Shown: piece by piece, positions 52,752-59,255 of the stretch
Layout: every line of letters begins with the position of its first letter
Numbering within the stretch: position 1 is the stretch's first letter
Origin: WLND01 sp040398845
Lineage (GTDB): Bacteria > Actinomycetota > Actinomycetes > S36-B12
Reading direction: 5' to 3'
Length of the DNA stretch: 64,000 bases
Assembly (NCBI GenBank): GCA_040398845.1
Contig: JBBATH010000012.1
Location: 57,316 to 121,315 of the forward strand
Notes under the pieces: generated by a model
Told to the model about the DNA's origin: nothing
What the model saw: only the letters and a program-made list of their open reading frames with translations
The model's database searches: none
Position numbers and translations under genes: made by a program

Positions 52752-54206
52752 ATGACCTTTGAGTACGCGCCAGCGCCTGAATCCCGCGCCGTCGTCGACA
52801 TCGCGTCGTCCTACGGGCTGTTCATCAACGGGGAGTTCACCGCACCAGTCGATGGTGGCTCGTTCAAGACCGTGAACCCCGCGACCGAGGAGGTGCTCTC
52901 GGAGATCTCCATCGCTGGGCAAGCCGACGTCGATGCGGCAGTCAGCGCCGCTCGCCGAGCCCACAGCCAGGTGTGGGGGCCGATGGCCGGACGTGACCGC
53001 GCCAAGTACCTGTTCCGCATCGCCCGCCTCATTCAGGAGCGGTCCCGCGAGCTCGCGGTGCTCGAAACCCTCGACAACGGCAAGCCGATCCGGGAGTCGC
53101 GCGATGTCGACCTTCCGCTCGTCGCCGCGCACTTTTTCTACTATGCCGGCTGGGCCGACAAGCTCGAACATGCCGGGCTCGGGTCGAATCCGCGCAGCAT
53201 CGGGGTTGCGGCGCAGGTCATCCCGTGGAACTTCCCGCTCCTCATGCTCGCCTGGAAGATCGCACCTGCGCTCGCGGCCGGCAACACCGTTGTCCTGAAG
53301 CCGGCGGAGACCACCTCGCTCACGGCGCTGGCGTTTGCCGCTATCTGCCAGCAGGCCGATCTGCCGCCGGGCGTCGTGAACATCATCACCGGGGCCGGCG
53401 ACACCGGCCGAATGCTCGTCGAGCACCCGGGGGTCGATAAGGTCGCCTTCACCGGCTCGACGGAGGTCGGCAAGTCGATCCAGCGGGCCGTCGCGGGCAC
53501 GGGCAAGCGGCTGACCCTCGAGCTCGGCGGCAAGGCCGCGAACATTGTGTTCGACGACGCGCCTATCGACGAGGCTGTCGAGGGCGTCGTCAACGGCATC
53601 TTCTTCAACCAGGGTCACGTGTGCTGCGCCGGGTCACGACTCCTCATCCAGGAGTCGGTCGCCGGAGAGGTCCTCGAGTCGCTCAAGCGCCGGCTCGGCA
53701 CGCTACGCCTCGGCGATCCTCTCGACAAGAACACCGACATCGGCGCGATCAACTCCGCCGAGCAGTTGGCCCGAATAACCGAGCTGGTTGAGTCGGGCGA
53801 GCAGGAGGGCGCCGAGCGCTGGAGCCCGGAGTGCACGCTGCCCGACCGCGGCTACTGGTTCGCGCCCACCATCTTCACGTCTGTCACGCAGGCGCACCGC
53901 ATTGCGCGCGAGGAGATCTTCGGCCCCGTCCTGTCCGTCCTCACCTTCCGGACTCCCGACGAGGCGATCGAGAAGGCGAACAACACGCCCTTTGGCCTGT
54001 CAGCCGGCATCTGGAGCGAAAAGGGCAGCCGCATCCTGTGGATGGCAAACCGGTTGCGGGCTGGTGTCGTCTGGGCGAATACGTTCAACCGGTTCGATCC
54101 GACAAGTCCCTTCGGTGGATTCAAGGAATCCGGGTTTGGCCGCGAGGGCGGGATCCCCGGCTTGGCCGCGTACCTGCAGACCGATGACGAAGGGCAGAGT
54201 TCATGA
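52752..54206 (+). CDS. NAD-dependent aldehyde dehydrogenase
   Basis: A 484-residue full-length ALDH. Visible are VIPWNFPLLMLAWKIAPAL, KPAETTSLTAL, the cofactor loop FTGSTEVGKSI, catalytic Glu in LELGGKAANIV and catalytic Cys in QGHVCCAGSRL, then EEIFGPVLSV. In this operon the natural substrate is acetaldehyde from the DeoC reaction (inference). It starts 12 nt after deoC. Confidence 0.94.
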   Translation: MTFEYAPAPESRAVVDIASSYGLFINGEFTAPVDGGSFKTVNPATEEVLSEISIAGQADVDAAVSAARRAHSQVWGPMAGRDRAKYLFRIARLIQERSRELAVLETLDNGKPIRESRDVDLPLVAAHFFYYAGWADKLEHAGLGSNPRSIGVAAQVIPWNFPLLMLAWKIAPALAAGNTVVLKPAETTSLTALAFAAICQQADLPPGVVNIITGAGDTGRMLVEHPGVDKVAFTGSTEVGKSIQRAVAGTGKRLTLELGGKAANIVFDDAPIDEAVEGVVNGIFFNQGHVCCAGSRLLIQESVAGEVLESLKRRLGTLRLGDPLDKNTDIGAINSAEQLARITELVESGEQEGAERWSPECTLPDRGYWFAPTIFTSVTQAHRIAREEIFGPVLSVLTFRTPDEAIEKANNTPFGLSAGIWSEKGSRILWMANRLRAGVVWANTFNRFDPTSPFGGFKESGFGREGGIPGLAAYLQTDDEGQSS

Positions 54207-54222
54207 ACGAAAGGCAAAGCGC

Positions 54223-55089
54223 ATGAGCGACCGGGTCGAGGTCCGCAAGACCTACAAGCTCTTCGTCGGCGGCGCCTTTCCGCGCAGCGAGTCCGGACGC
54301 ACCTACGAGGTCCTCGACTTCGAGGGCGCCTTCCTCGCGAATGCGGCGAAGGCCGGTCGCAAGGACGGACGCGACGCGGTGCTGGCCGCCCGTAAGTCCT
54401 TCGGAGCCTGGAGTGCCGCGACCGCCTACAACCGCGGCCAGGTGCTCTACCGAATTGCCGAGGTGATGGAGGGGCGCCGAGACCAGTTCATCGCCGACAT
54501 CCAAGCCGCCGAGGGAGTCGGGGGCCTCGACGCACCGCGTATCGTCGACGCCGCGATCGATCGATGGGTCTGGTACGCCGGCTGGGCCGACAAGGTTGCG
54601 CAGGTGCTCGGCACGACGAACCCGGTCGCCGGGCCCTATTTCAACTTCTCGATCCCCGAGCCCACGGGCGTGGTTGTCGCTGTCGCACCGCAAGCATCAA
54701 GCCTCCTCGGGCTGGTGAGCGTTATCGCGCCGATCATCGTCACCGGCAATGCCTGCGTCGTCATCGCGAGCGCCGAGCGCCCGCTCCCCGCGATCACCCT
54801 CACCGAGGTCCTCGCCACGTCCGACGTCATCGGCGGGGTGATCAACGTGCTCACCGGAGACCCGGCAGAGATCATGCCTTGGCTCGCCAGCCATGCCGAT
54901 GTGAATGCCCTTGACCTCACCGGCATCACCGACCCGGCCCTCGCCGTCGAACTTGAGATCGCAGCGGCCGGCACCGTCAAGCGGGTTCGGCGAGCTGCTC
55001 CGGATGAGGATTGGAGCGTGCCCCCGACGCTCTCGCGGATCCGAGGCTTCGTCGAGACGAAGACCGTCTGGCACCCACTCGGCGTGTAG
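54223..55089 (+). CDS. Truncated aldehyde dehydrogenase-like protein
   Basis: A 288-residue protein related to the preceding ALDH over its first 230 residues (YKLFVGGAFPRSESGRTYEV; VWYAGWADKVAQVLG; IPEPTGVVVAVAPQASSLLGL). It stops before the segments that would hold the catalytic Glu and Cys; the tail (VKRVRRAAPDEDWSVPPTLSR) is unrelated to ALDH. So it should bind cofactor at most. It lies 16 nt after the complete ALDH and is probably co-translated. It may be a stable regulatory or structural partner rather than debris, because the frame is clean and the codon use normal. Confidence 0.87.
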   Translation: MSDRVEVRKTYKLFVGGAFPRSESGRTYEVLDFEGAFLANAAKAGRKDGRDAVLAARKSFGAWSAATAYNRGQVLYRIAEVMEGRRDQFIADIQAAEGVGGLDAPRIVDAAIDRWVWYAGWADKVAQVLGTTNPVAGPYFNFSIPEPTGVVVAVAPQASSLLGLVSVIAPIIVTGNACVVIASAERPLPAITLTEVLATSDVIGGVINVLTGDPAEIMPWLASHADVNALDLTGITDPALAVELEIAAAGTVKRVRRAAPDEDWSVPPTLSRIRGFVETKTVWHPLGV

Positions 55090-55151
55090 CCCCCAAAGGG
55101 GAGATGCGTAATCGCATCGGTTGATGCGACCCTGCATGTTAGTCTCGCGTC

Positions 55152-55418
55152 ATGTCGAAGACTGTCCAGATTCGGGATCTCGATGATGCGGTGTACCAGT
55201 CGCTCTCTGAGCAGGCTGCTGAAGACGGAATATCCGTTCCCGAACTTCTCAGGAGGGAAGCAACGAGGCTTGCCTCCCGCCCAAGCATGAGCCAGTGGCT
55301 CCGACGCGTCTCCCAACAGCCACTGCACACCGGAGTTGTCGACGTCGTGGCTGCGCTCGACGAGATTCGTGGTCCTTGGCCAACCGAGAGCGCACCAGAT
55401 TTCAATGCTCGTCCCTGA
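55152..55418 (+). CDS. vapB: VapB/FitA-type ribbon-helix-helix antitoxin
   Basis: An 88-residue protein with an N-terminal ribbon-helix-helix DNA-binding unit (TVQIRDLDDAVYQSLSEQAAEDGISVPELLRR, given as the T-V-Q-I-R strand and two helices) and a C-terminal tail for toxin binding. It should autoregulate the pair and neutralise VapC. It overlaps vapC by 14 nt. Confidence 0.92.
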   Translation: MSKTVQIRDLDDAVYQSLSEQAAEDGISVPELLRREATRLASRPSMSQWLRRVSQQPLHTGVVDVVAALDEIRGPWPTESAPDFNARP

Positions 55419-55797
55419 TGCATCGTGCCTCATCGAGGCGCTCATCGACGGCCCACTTCGGGTCGGAGTACTCCAGCGGCTCTCTTCCGACCCAGAGCAG
55501 ATCGCACCGCACATCGTCGACGTTGAGGTGCTCGGGGTCCTCATCGGATTCAGTCGCAGGGGGCTGATCGACGAAACCACTGCTCGCAGGGCCATGTTGG
55601 ATCTTCGGGAATGGCCGTGCCAGAGGGTGCCCTTTGGTCCATTCCTCGAACGCGCCTGGGAACTGCGTCACAACGTTCGAGGCTGGGACGCGGTGTACGT
55701 CGCCCTCGCGGAGGTTCTCGATGCCACACTCCTCACGAAGGATGCTCGCCTTGCGCGGGCGTCCGGACCGCGTTGCAGCATAGAGCTCATTCGTTAG
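55405..55797 (+). CDS. vapC: VapC PIN-domain toxin ribonuclease
   Basis: A 130-residue PIN protein. The metal-binding acids are present: D in LVPDASCLIEAL, E in VDVEVLGVL, D in RGWDAVYVALAE and D in TKDARLA. PIN toxins cut tRNA or rRNA when freed from VapB. The ATG at 55405 was chosen because it precedes the first PIN strand directly; earlier starts in the frame lie inside vapB. Confidence 0.93.
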   Translation: MLVPDASCLIEALIDGPLRVGVLQRLSSDPEQIAPHIVDVEVLGVLIGFSRRGLIDETTARRAMLDLREWPCQRVPFGPFLERAWELRHNVRGWDAVYVALAEVLDATLLTKDARLARASGPRCSIELIR

Positions 55798-55832
55798 CTA
55801 CCCGTCCTCGCTGGTCTCGGTAATCTGCGGTC

Positions 55833-56072
55833 ATGTACCGGACGATGCTGACTGACAAGCGCGGCGGCGTCATCTCGTACGTCGCAAACAGGCGCGGCCA
55901 TCGCCAACAGGCCGACCTTGCCAAGATGGCACCCGGCCGAACCGGCGATGACGCGGCTCGCGCCCTGGCCCTCGAGTGCCCGGGGTGGTACCTGTCGACC
56001 CTTGATCCGCAGCTGGCGGCAGCCCTGAGAGCGAGCGGAGCCGCCCCGACACGACACGACATGTTCATGTGA
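55833..56072 (+). CDS. Small protein or first part of a GNAT gene
   Basis: A 79-residue frame: MYRTMLTDKRGG, then CPGWYLSTLDPQLAAALRASGA and PTRHDMFM. The last part resembles the leader seen in many GNAT acetyltransferases just before their first strand. The stop overlaps the GNAT start as GTGATG, so it is either a coupled small gene or the 5' part of one acetyltransferase split by a frame change. I cannot decide from sequence. Confidence 0.55.
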   Translation: MYRTMLTDKRGGVISYVANRRGHRQQADLAKMAPGRTGDDAARALALECPGWYLSTLDPQLAAALRASGAAPTRHDMFM

Positions 56073-56596
56073 TGGTGGCGCGGACTCGACCGAATCCGGA
56101 TTCGAACGAGCCGTCGAGGCCCGCACGTCACCACTTGGCCTTCCGTGATTTTGCCGACTTCGCATGGGCTGAGATCCTGCCGAGTTGGAAGGCCGCGTAC
56201 GCACCGGGCCACCCCGACTACGAGCCCGGTGACGACGAGGACCTCATCGAATCCGAGCTGCGGCCCTATGTCGAGCGTGAGACGCTCGGGCCGGTGCATC
56301 GGTCGACCACGCTGGCCGTCGTCGAGGGGCGGGTCGTCGGGGCAATCGTCATCAGTCTGCGACCTGAGCCGGTGCCGTTCGGCGGCCCGTGGATCACCGA
56401 GGTCTGGCGTGATCCGGCGTCGCCGACGCCCGGCCTCGGTGCGGCCCTCATCGGACGCGCGCTGGCCATGCTGTGCGCGGATGGATTCGAGACGCTCGGC
56501 ATCGCAGTCACCGACGGCAACCCGGCCCTCCGCGTCTACGAGGGGCTGGGCTTCGAGCCATCCCTCGAGTCGTGGACCTACCTGCTCCCCGACTGA
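56069..56596 (+). CDS. GNAT-family N-acetyltransferase
   Basis: A 175-residue acetyltransferase. It has STTLAVVEGRVVGAIVISL, WITEVWRDP and the acetyl-CoA pyrophosphate loop PGLGAALIGRAL, then LGIAVTDGNPALRVYEGLGF. Substrate unknown. GTG 56069 or the following ATG may be used. It sits in the toxin-antitoxin strip, but no partner antitoxin of the DUF1778 type is visible, so a toxin role is not suggested. Confidence 0.85.
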   Translation: MMVARTRPNPDSNEPSRPARHHLAFRDFADFAWAEILPSWKAAYAPGHPDYEPGDDEDLIESELRPYVERETLGPVHRSTTLAVVEGRVVGAIVISLRPEPVPFGGPWITEVWRDPASPTPGLGAALIGRALAMLCADGFETLGIAVTDGNPALRVYEGLGFEPSLESWTYLLPD

Positions 56597-56655
56597 ACAT
56601 CGCACGCGATCCGCGCCCAATCGCCAACACGTGCCATCACCGGCAGAATTCTCGG

Positions 56656-56895
56656 ATGGTCGACATCACCATCCACGACATTCCAGCCGACGCGAGTGAG
56701 CGACTCAGGGCAATGGCTGCCGCTCGCCGCCAGTCGCTCCAGCAGTTTCTCCGCGGCGAGGTACTTGCGATCGCCGATCGATCGTCCTTGGGCGCCCGAT
56801 TGTCCGCAGTGCTGGACGAACTTCCACGAGTGAGCATTCCCGCGGATGAAGTCGAAGCCATACTCAGCGAAGCCAGGATCGACAGGGATGGATGA
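56656..56895 (+). CDS. Orphan VapB-type antitoxin
   Basis: A 79-residue protein: VDITIHDIPADASERLRAMAAARRQ, then SLQQFLRGEVLAIAD, the strand and helices of a ribbon-helix-helix antitoxin similar to FitA/VapB. No PIN gene follows; the next genes lie on the other strand. It may be a solitary regulator, or the toxin was lost. Confidence 0.8.
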   Translation: MVDITIHDIPADASERLRAMAAARRQSLQQFLRGEVLAIADRSSLGARLSAVLDELPRVSIPADEVEAILSEARIDRDG

Positions 56896-56902
56896 ACTCG
56901 GG

Positions 56903-57541
56903 TCAGCGTCGAGGACGTGACACGGGCTTCACCACCGGCAGGTCGTGTGGCACCCCGGCCACACCGAGCCCGCAGGCGGCAAGCTCGGTGAGCAGTTCGA
57001 GGTCATCGAGCGGATCGGTCATCGTGACGTTCCAGCGCCACCCGTACGGCGCATGCTCGCCCACGTCATCGAAGAGCGCGATCGTGTGAGCCGACTTCGA
57101 AGGGTCATGCCTTGCCCGCGCTTGGACGCCGCGAAATGCCGGATCCGCATCGATGGCGGACGCGAACCGTTGAGTGTCGATCCGATTCGACCCTGCGTGC
57201 AGGTCGAGTGCCACCCCGTCGGCGATCGCTGACCTGCTCGTGGCATCGGCGAGGACGAGCCGGCGCGGGACCCGCGAATGCAGCATGCGGCGTGACCGGA
57301 CATCACGACGGTCGACCATGCGCGCTCCCCTGAAGACCTCGACCCACGCGCCAAGACGGGCGCTGGACAGATAGCAGGTACCCCTCGGTGAGCGCAGATC
57401 GAATCGGCCGCCCTCCGGGTGATCCGCAGATGGCGCCGGCACTGACGAGTGCATGAACGGCTGGCGCTTCGCGCCTGTCGTCGGATCGCGGCTCAAGAAC
57501 AGCCTGAAGACCTCCCGGCCCTTCACATCAACGCCGATCAT
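56903..57541 (-). CDS. RES-domain toxin (MbcT-like NAD+-degrading family)
   Basis: A 212-residue protein with the RES pattern near residues 45-70: GGRFD, then the Arg, CYLSSARLGAWVEVF with the Glu. RES toxins deplete NAD+ by phosphorolysis or hydrolysis. The N-terminus is not well conserved. It lies 5 nt downstream of a short gene with the matching antitoxin fold, the usual antitoxin-toxin order. Confidence 0.78.
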   Translation of the reverse strand: MIGVDVKGREVFRLFLSRDPTTGAKRQPFMHSSVPAPSADHPEGGRFDLRSPRGTCYLSSARLGAWVEVFRGARMVDRRDVRSRRMLHSRVPRRLVLADATSRSAIADGVALDLHAGSNRIDTQRFASAIDADPAFRGVQARARHDPSKSAHTIALFDDVGEHAPYGWRWNVTMTDPLDDLELLTELAACGLGVAGVPHDLPVVKPVSRPRR

Positions 57542-57546
57542 GCCGA

Positions 57547-57762
57547 TCAGGTATCCAATGCCGTCGCCCAGCGGGACGCGGCCTCCATCACAGGACGCAG
57601 ACGGCCGGTCAGGAGCACGGCGATCGGCGTTGCCCCAAGGTCTGCGTCATCGCTCACCAGCCACGACGCAACCGTCCAGCGCGAGACGAGATCGGCAGGC
57701 AGCCGCTCAAGAACCTCGGCGAGGCCGGCAACGACGCCGTGGGCGTCGAACTGGGAGGCCAT
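57547..57762 (-). CDS. Xre/MbcA/ParS-type antitoxin partner of the RES toxin
   Basis: A 71-residue protein whose C-terminal half, VASWLVSDDADLGATPIAVLLTG, matches the toxin-binding segment of the MbcA/ParS family (W-L...P-L-G...P-I). The usual N-terminal helix-turn-helix is missing or very short, so either it is a minimal antitoxin or the real start lies upstream. No strong Shine-Dalgarno precedes the ATG. Confidence 0.68.
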   Translation of the reverse strand: MASQFDAHGVVAGLAEVLERLPADLVSRWTVASWLVSDDADLGATPIAVLLTGRLRPVMEAASRWATALDT

Positions 57763-57769
57763 CGAGAGC

Positions 57770-57931
57770 TACCCCGAACTACTTGACTGCAAGTTCCCCT
57801 CGACCCAACGGATCCTAGAAATCTTCAGCACCGTCGCCCGCCACCAAATCCACCGCCGAGGCACCCCAATGCAGACCTTCCAACCAGACCTCACCGCCCA
57901 GCAATTGCAAGTACTCTCACTCCTCGACTGA
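57770..57931 (+). pseudogene. Possible transposase C-terminal remnant
   Basis: An open stretch encodes KFPSTQRILEIFSTVARHQ and ends FQPDLTAQQLQVLSLLD, which reminds me of transposase C-termini. Its upstream continuation in frame runs antisense through the antitoxin and toxin genes and is not credible, so only the tail survives. Weak call; it could be chance. Confidence 0.3.
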
Positions 57932-58020
57932 TCACCGGGTGGCCCGTGTCCGTGCCGCGCATGAGAGGTCATCGATTCGACCAGATGTCCATACTCAGTG
58001 GCGTTCGAGCGGAAGGATGA

Positions 58021-58056
58021 GACGACCACAGCGGAGGGAGGGAGACATTTCCCAAC
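58021..58056 (-). CRISPR. Solitary CRISPR repeat upstream of the cas operon
   Basis: 36 bp matching the array repeat at 31 positions; the 29 bp from 58028 to 58056 differ at one base only (G for A at 58041). Mismatches cluster at the outer 7 bp. No second copy is found at plus or minus 60-70 bp, so it is not a normal array. In crRNA sense it reads on the minus strand and would be preceded by the complement of 58057-58086 as a spacer-like sequence. The rest of 57932-58179 contains no gene that I can support. Confidence 0.9.
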
Positions 58057-58179
58057 CCTTGGCCGAGCGTTTCACGCGCCTGGACATCGCTGCGTCGACC
58101 CTCCTTCGCGGTTGGATCCAAGTCGGGTGGCCCCCTCCCCGCACTGGACAGGGATTGTTTTGTCGTGCAAAATAGGGGC

Positions 58180-58440
58180 GTGTTGGTTGAGTTCACCCAG
58201 TCGGCGCGTAAGCATCGGATTGGGCGTGCGCGCGTTCGATAGGTTCTGGCGGATCCGGTGGCAGAGGCGACCCTGCCTGCTGGCGGCGACCGGCAGGAGC
58301 GGCTGGTGTTTCTCGGTGATGATGCCTCGGGTCGGGCGCTGGAGGTGATGGCGGTCCGAACGGACCGTGGCCTGCTGGTGATCCACGCGATGGACCTGCG
58401 ACCGAAATGGCGACACCTATACGAGGAGGGGAAGAGATGA
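58180..58440 (+). pseudogene. Toxin gene of a two-gene module, interrupted by an amber codon
   Basis: Translation from GTG 58180 gives LVEFTQSARKHRIGRARVR, then TAG at 58240-58242, then VLADPVAEATL and a normal continuation to GRALEVMAVRTDRGLLVIHAMDLRPKW and LYEEG. Both halves belong to one roughly 85-residue family of small actinobacterial proteins, often paired with an RHH antitoxin, so one base or codon change has broken it. A shorter product from GTG 58258 (60 residues) would lack the conserved N-terminus. It overlaps the antitoxin by ATGA. Confidence 0.8.
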
Positions 58441-58751
58441 GCGGCAAGAAGGTAGCGAAGCCGGTGACGTGGTCGACGCCAGACGGTACGGTACTTTGCG
58501 AGGTTGAAGCTGCCCGCCTAGCGGAAGACTTCGAGTCCGACGAATCCGCTCTTGACGGGGCCGAGGTGACGTTCCCGCGCAAGGCAGGGCGCCCTTCGCT
58601 GACCGGAGCGAAGGGAACCTCGCCGCAGGTGACGTTTCGTCTGTCTGCCACAGTGCGTGAGCGCGCCGAGCGTCTGGCGGCCGACCGAGGAACGACCGTG
58701 TCGGCACTCGCGCGTGAGGCGCTGGAGCAGTTCGTCAAGAAGGCCGGTTGA
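58437..58751 (+). CDS. Ribbon-helix-helix antitoxin-like protein of the broken module
   Basis: A 104-residue protein. The C-terminus, VTFRLSATVRERAERLAADR and TTVSALAREALEQFV, is a ribbon-helix-helix unit; the N-terminal 60 residues (TWSTPDGTVLCEVEAARLAED) would embrace the toxin. The gene is intact while its toxin is not. ATG 58437 overlaps the toxin stop. Confidence 0.85.
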   Translation: MSGKKVAKPVTWSTPDGTVLCEVEAARLAEDFESDESALDGAEVTFPRKAGRPSLTGAKGTSPQVTFRLSATVRERAERLAADRGTTVSALAREALEQFVKKAG

Positions 58752-59066
58752 GGCCGCCAACAGCGCCTCGCCGATCTGCTGTCTCGCCTGTTCGGTAGCC
58801 CTTTCCAGGTGGTTCTCGGTGGTTCCGTGTAAATCTTGCTGACACAACAATCATTGGGATTCGCATGTTGGTCCACACACGCGAACTCGATGTCATCCGT
58901 CAGGTCGACCAGGTGAGCATGGTGCTCCGTCAGGGCACCCAGGTGCCGAAACATGGGCCGGTGGGCGGCCCCAACGACCCCGAAGATGCGCCGCTACGCG
59001 CGCATTCTCAAATGATTCATCCATGGCTGCTGCGCGGGCTCCCACGTTAATTCTTTGAACTTCCCA
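58752..59066. other. Intergenic stretch before tracrRNA, no gene recognised
   Basis: About 315 bp. Short frames exist on both strands but none resembles a known family, and the longest minus-strand frame would run through the tracrRNA. I see no repeat copy or clear inverted end. Confidence 0.5.
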
Positions 59067-59095
59067 TTGGCAATCCGATTGATGTGCGGTAACTT
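59067..59095 (+). promoter_or_regulatory. Candidate promoter of the tracrRNA
   Basis: TTGGCA at 59067-59072 (5 of 6 to the -35 consensus) and TAACTT at 59090-59095 (fits TANNNT) are 17 bp apart. Transcription would begin near 59102, at the start of the anti-repeat, giving an RNA of about 90 nt. Confidence 0.5.
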
Positions 59096-59101
59096 TGAGG
59101 C

Positions 59102-59192
59102 GGAAAGAGAGACATTTCCCAATAAGTTCGATCCACAGGATCGAGTGGAACTCTAAGCCCCTCGTGCCTGCACGAGGGGCTCGTTCTTTTTT
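59102..59192 (+). ncRNA. tracrRNA of the type II-C system
   Basis: The anti-repeat AGAGAGACATTTCCCAA (59106-59122) is identical to the plus strand of the array repeat and so pairs perfectly over 17 nt with a crRNA read from the minus strand; GCGG at 59100-59103 can pair again after an internal loop. The nexus hairpin follows: AGTTCGATCC, loop ACA, GGATCGA with a bulge before AACT. The terminator hairpin with a T-run ends the RNA. Position upstream of cas9 on the same strand is common in II-C loci. The exact 5' end is inferred. Confidence 0.88.
59156..59192 (+). terminator. Rho-independent terminator of the tracrRNA
   Basis: Arms AGCCCCTCGTGC (59156-59167) and GCACGAGGGGCT (59170-59181) are a perfect 12-bp stem with a 2-nt loop as drawn, followed by CGTTCTTTTTT. 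The T-run on the plus strand fixes the direction of the tracrRNA. Confidence 0.95.
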
Positions 59193-59255
59193 GAACCTAA
59201 AACCGCTTTTGTTGCTATCGTCTTTTTCCAAGGTCATTTATGCTTTGGAGGATGC

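Noticed and set aside
59100..59122. The anti-repeat read as a second stray CRISPR repeat
   Set aside because: It has a 2-nt deletion and changes relative to the repeat, is followed at once by a nexus hairpin and a terminator, and lies upstream of cas9, so tracrRNA explains it better.
58893..59237. A 114-codon minus-strand frame and a 61-codon plus-strand frame
   Set aside because: They overlap the tracrRNA and its terminator, show no family resemblance and have no ribosome binding site.
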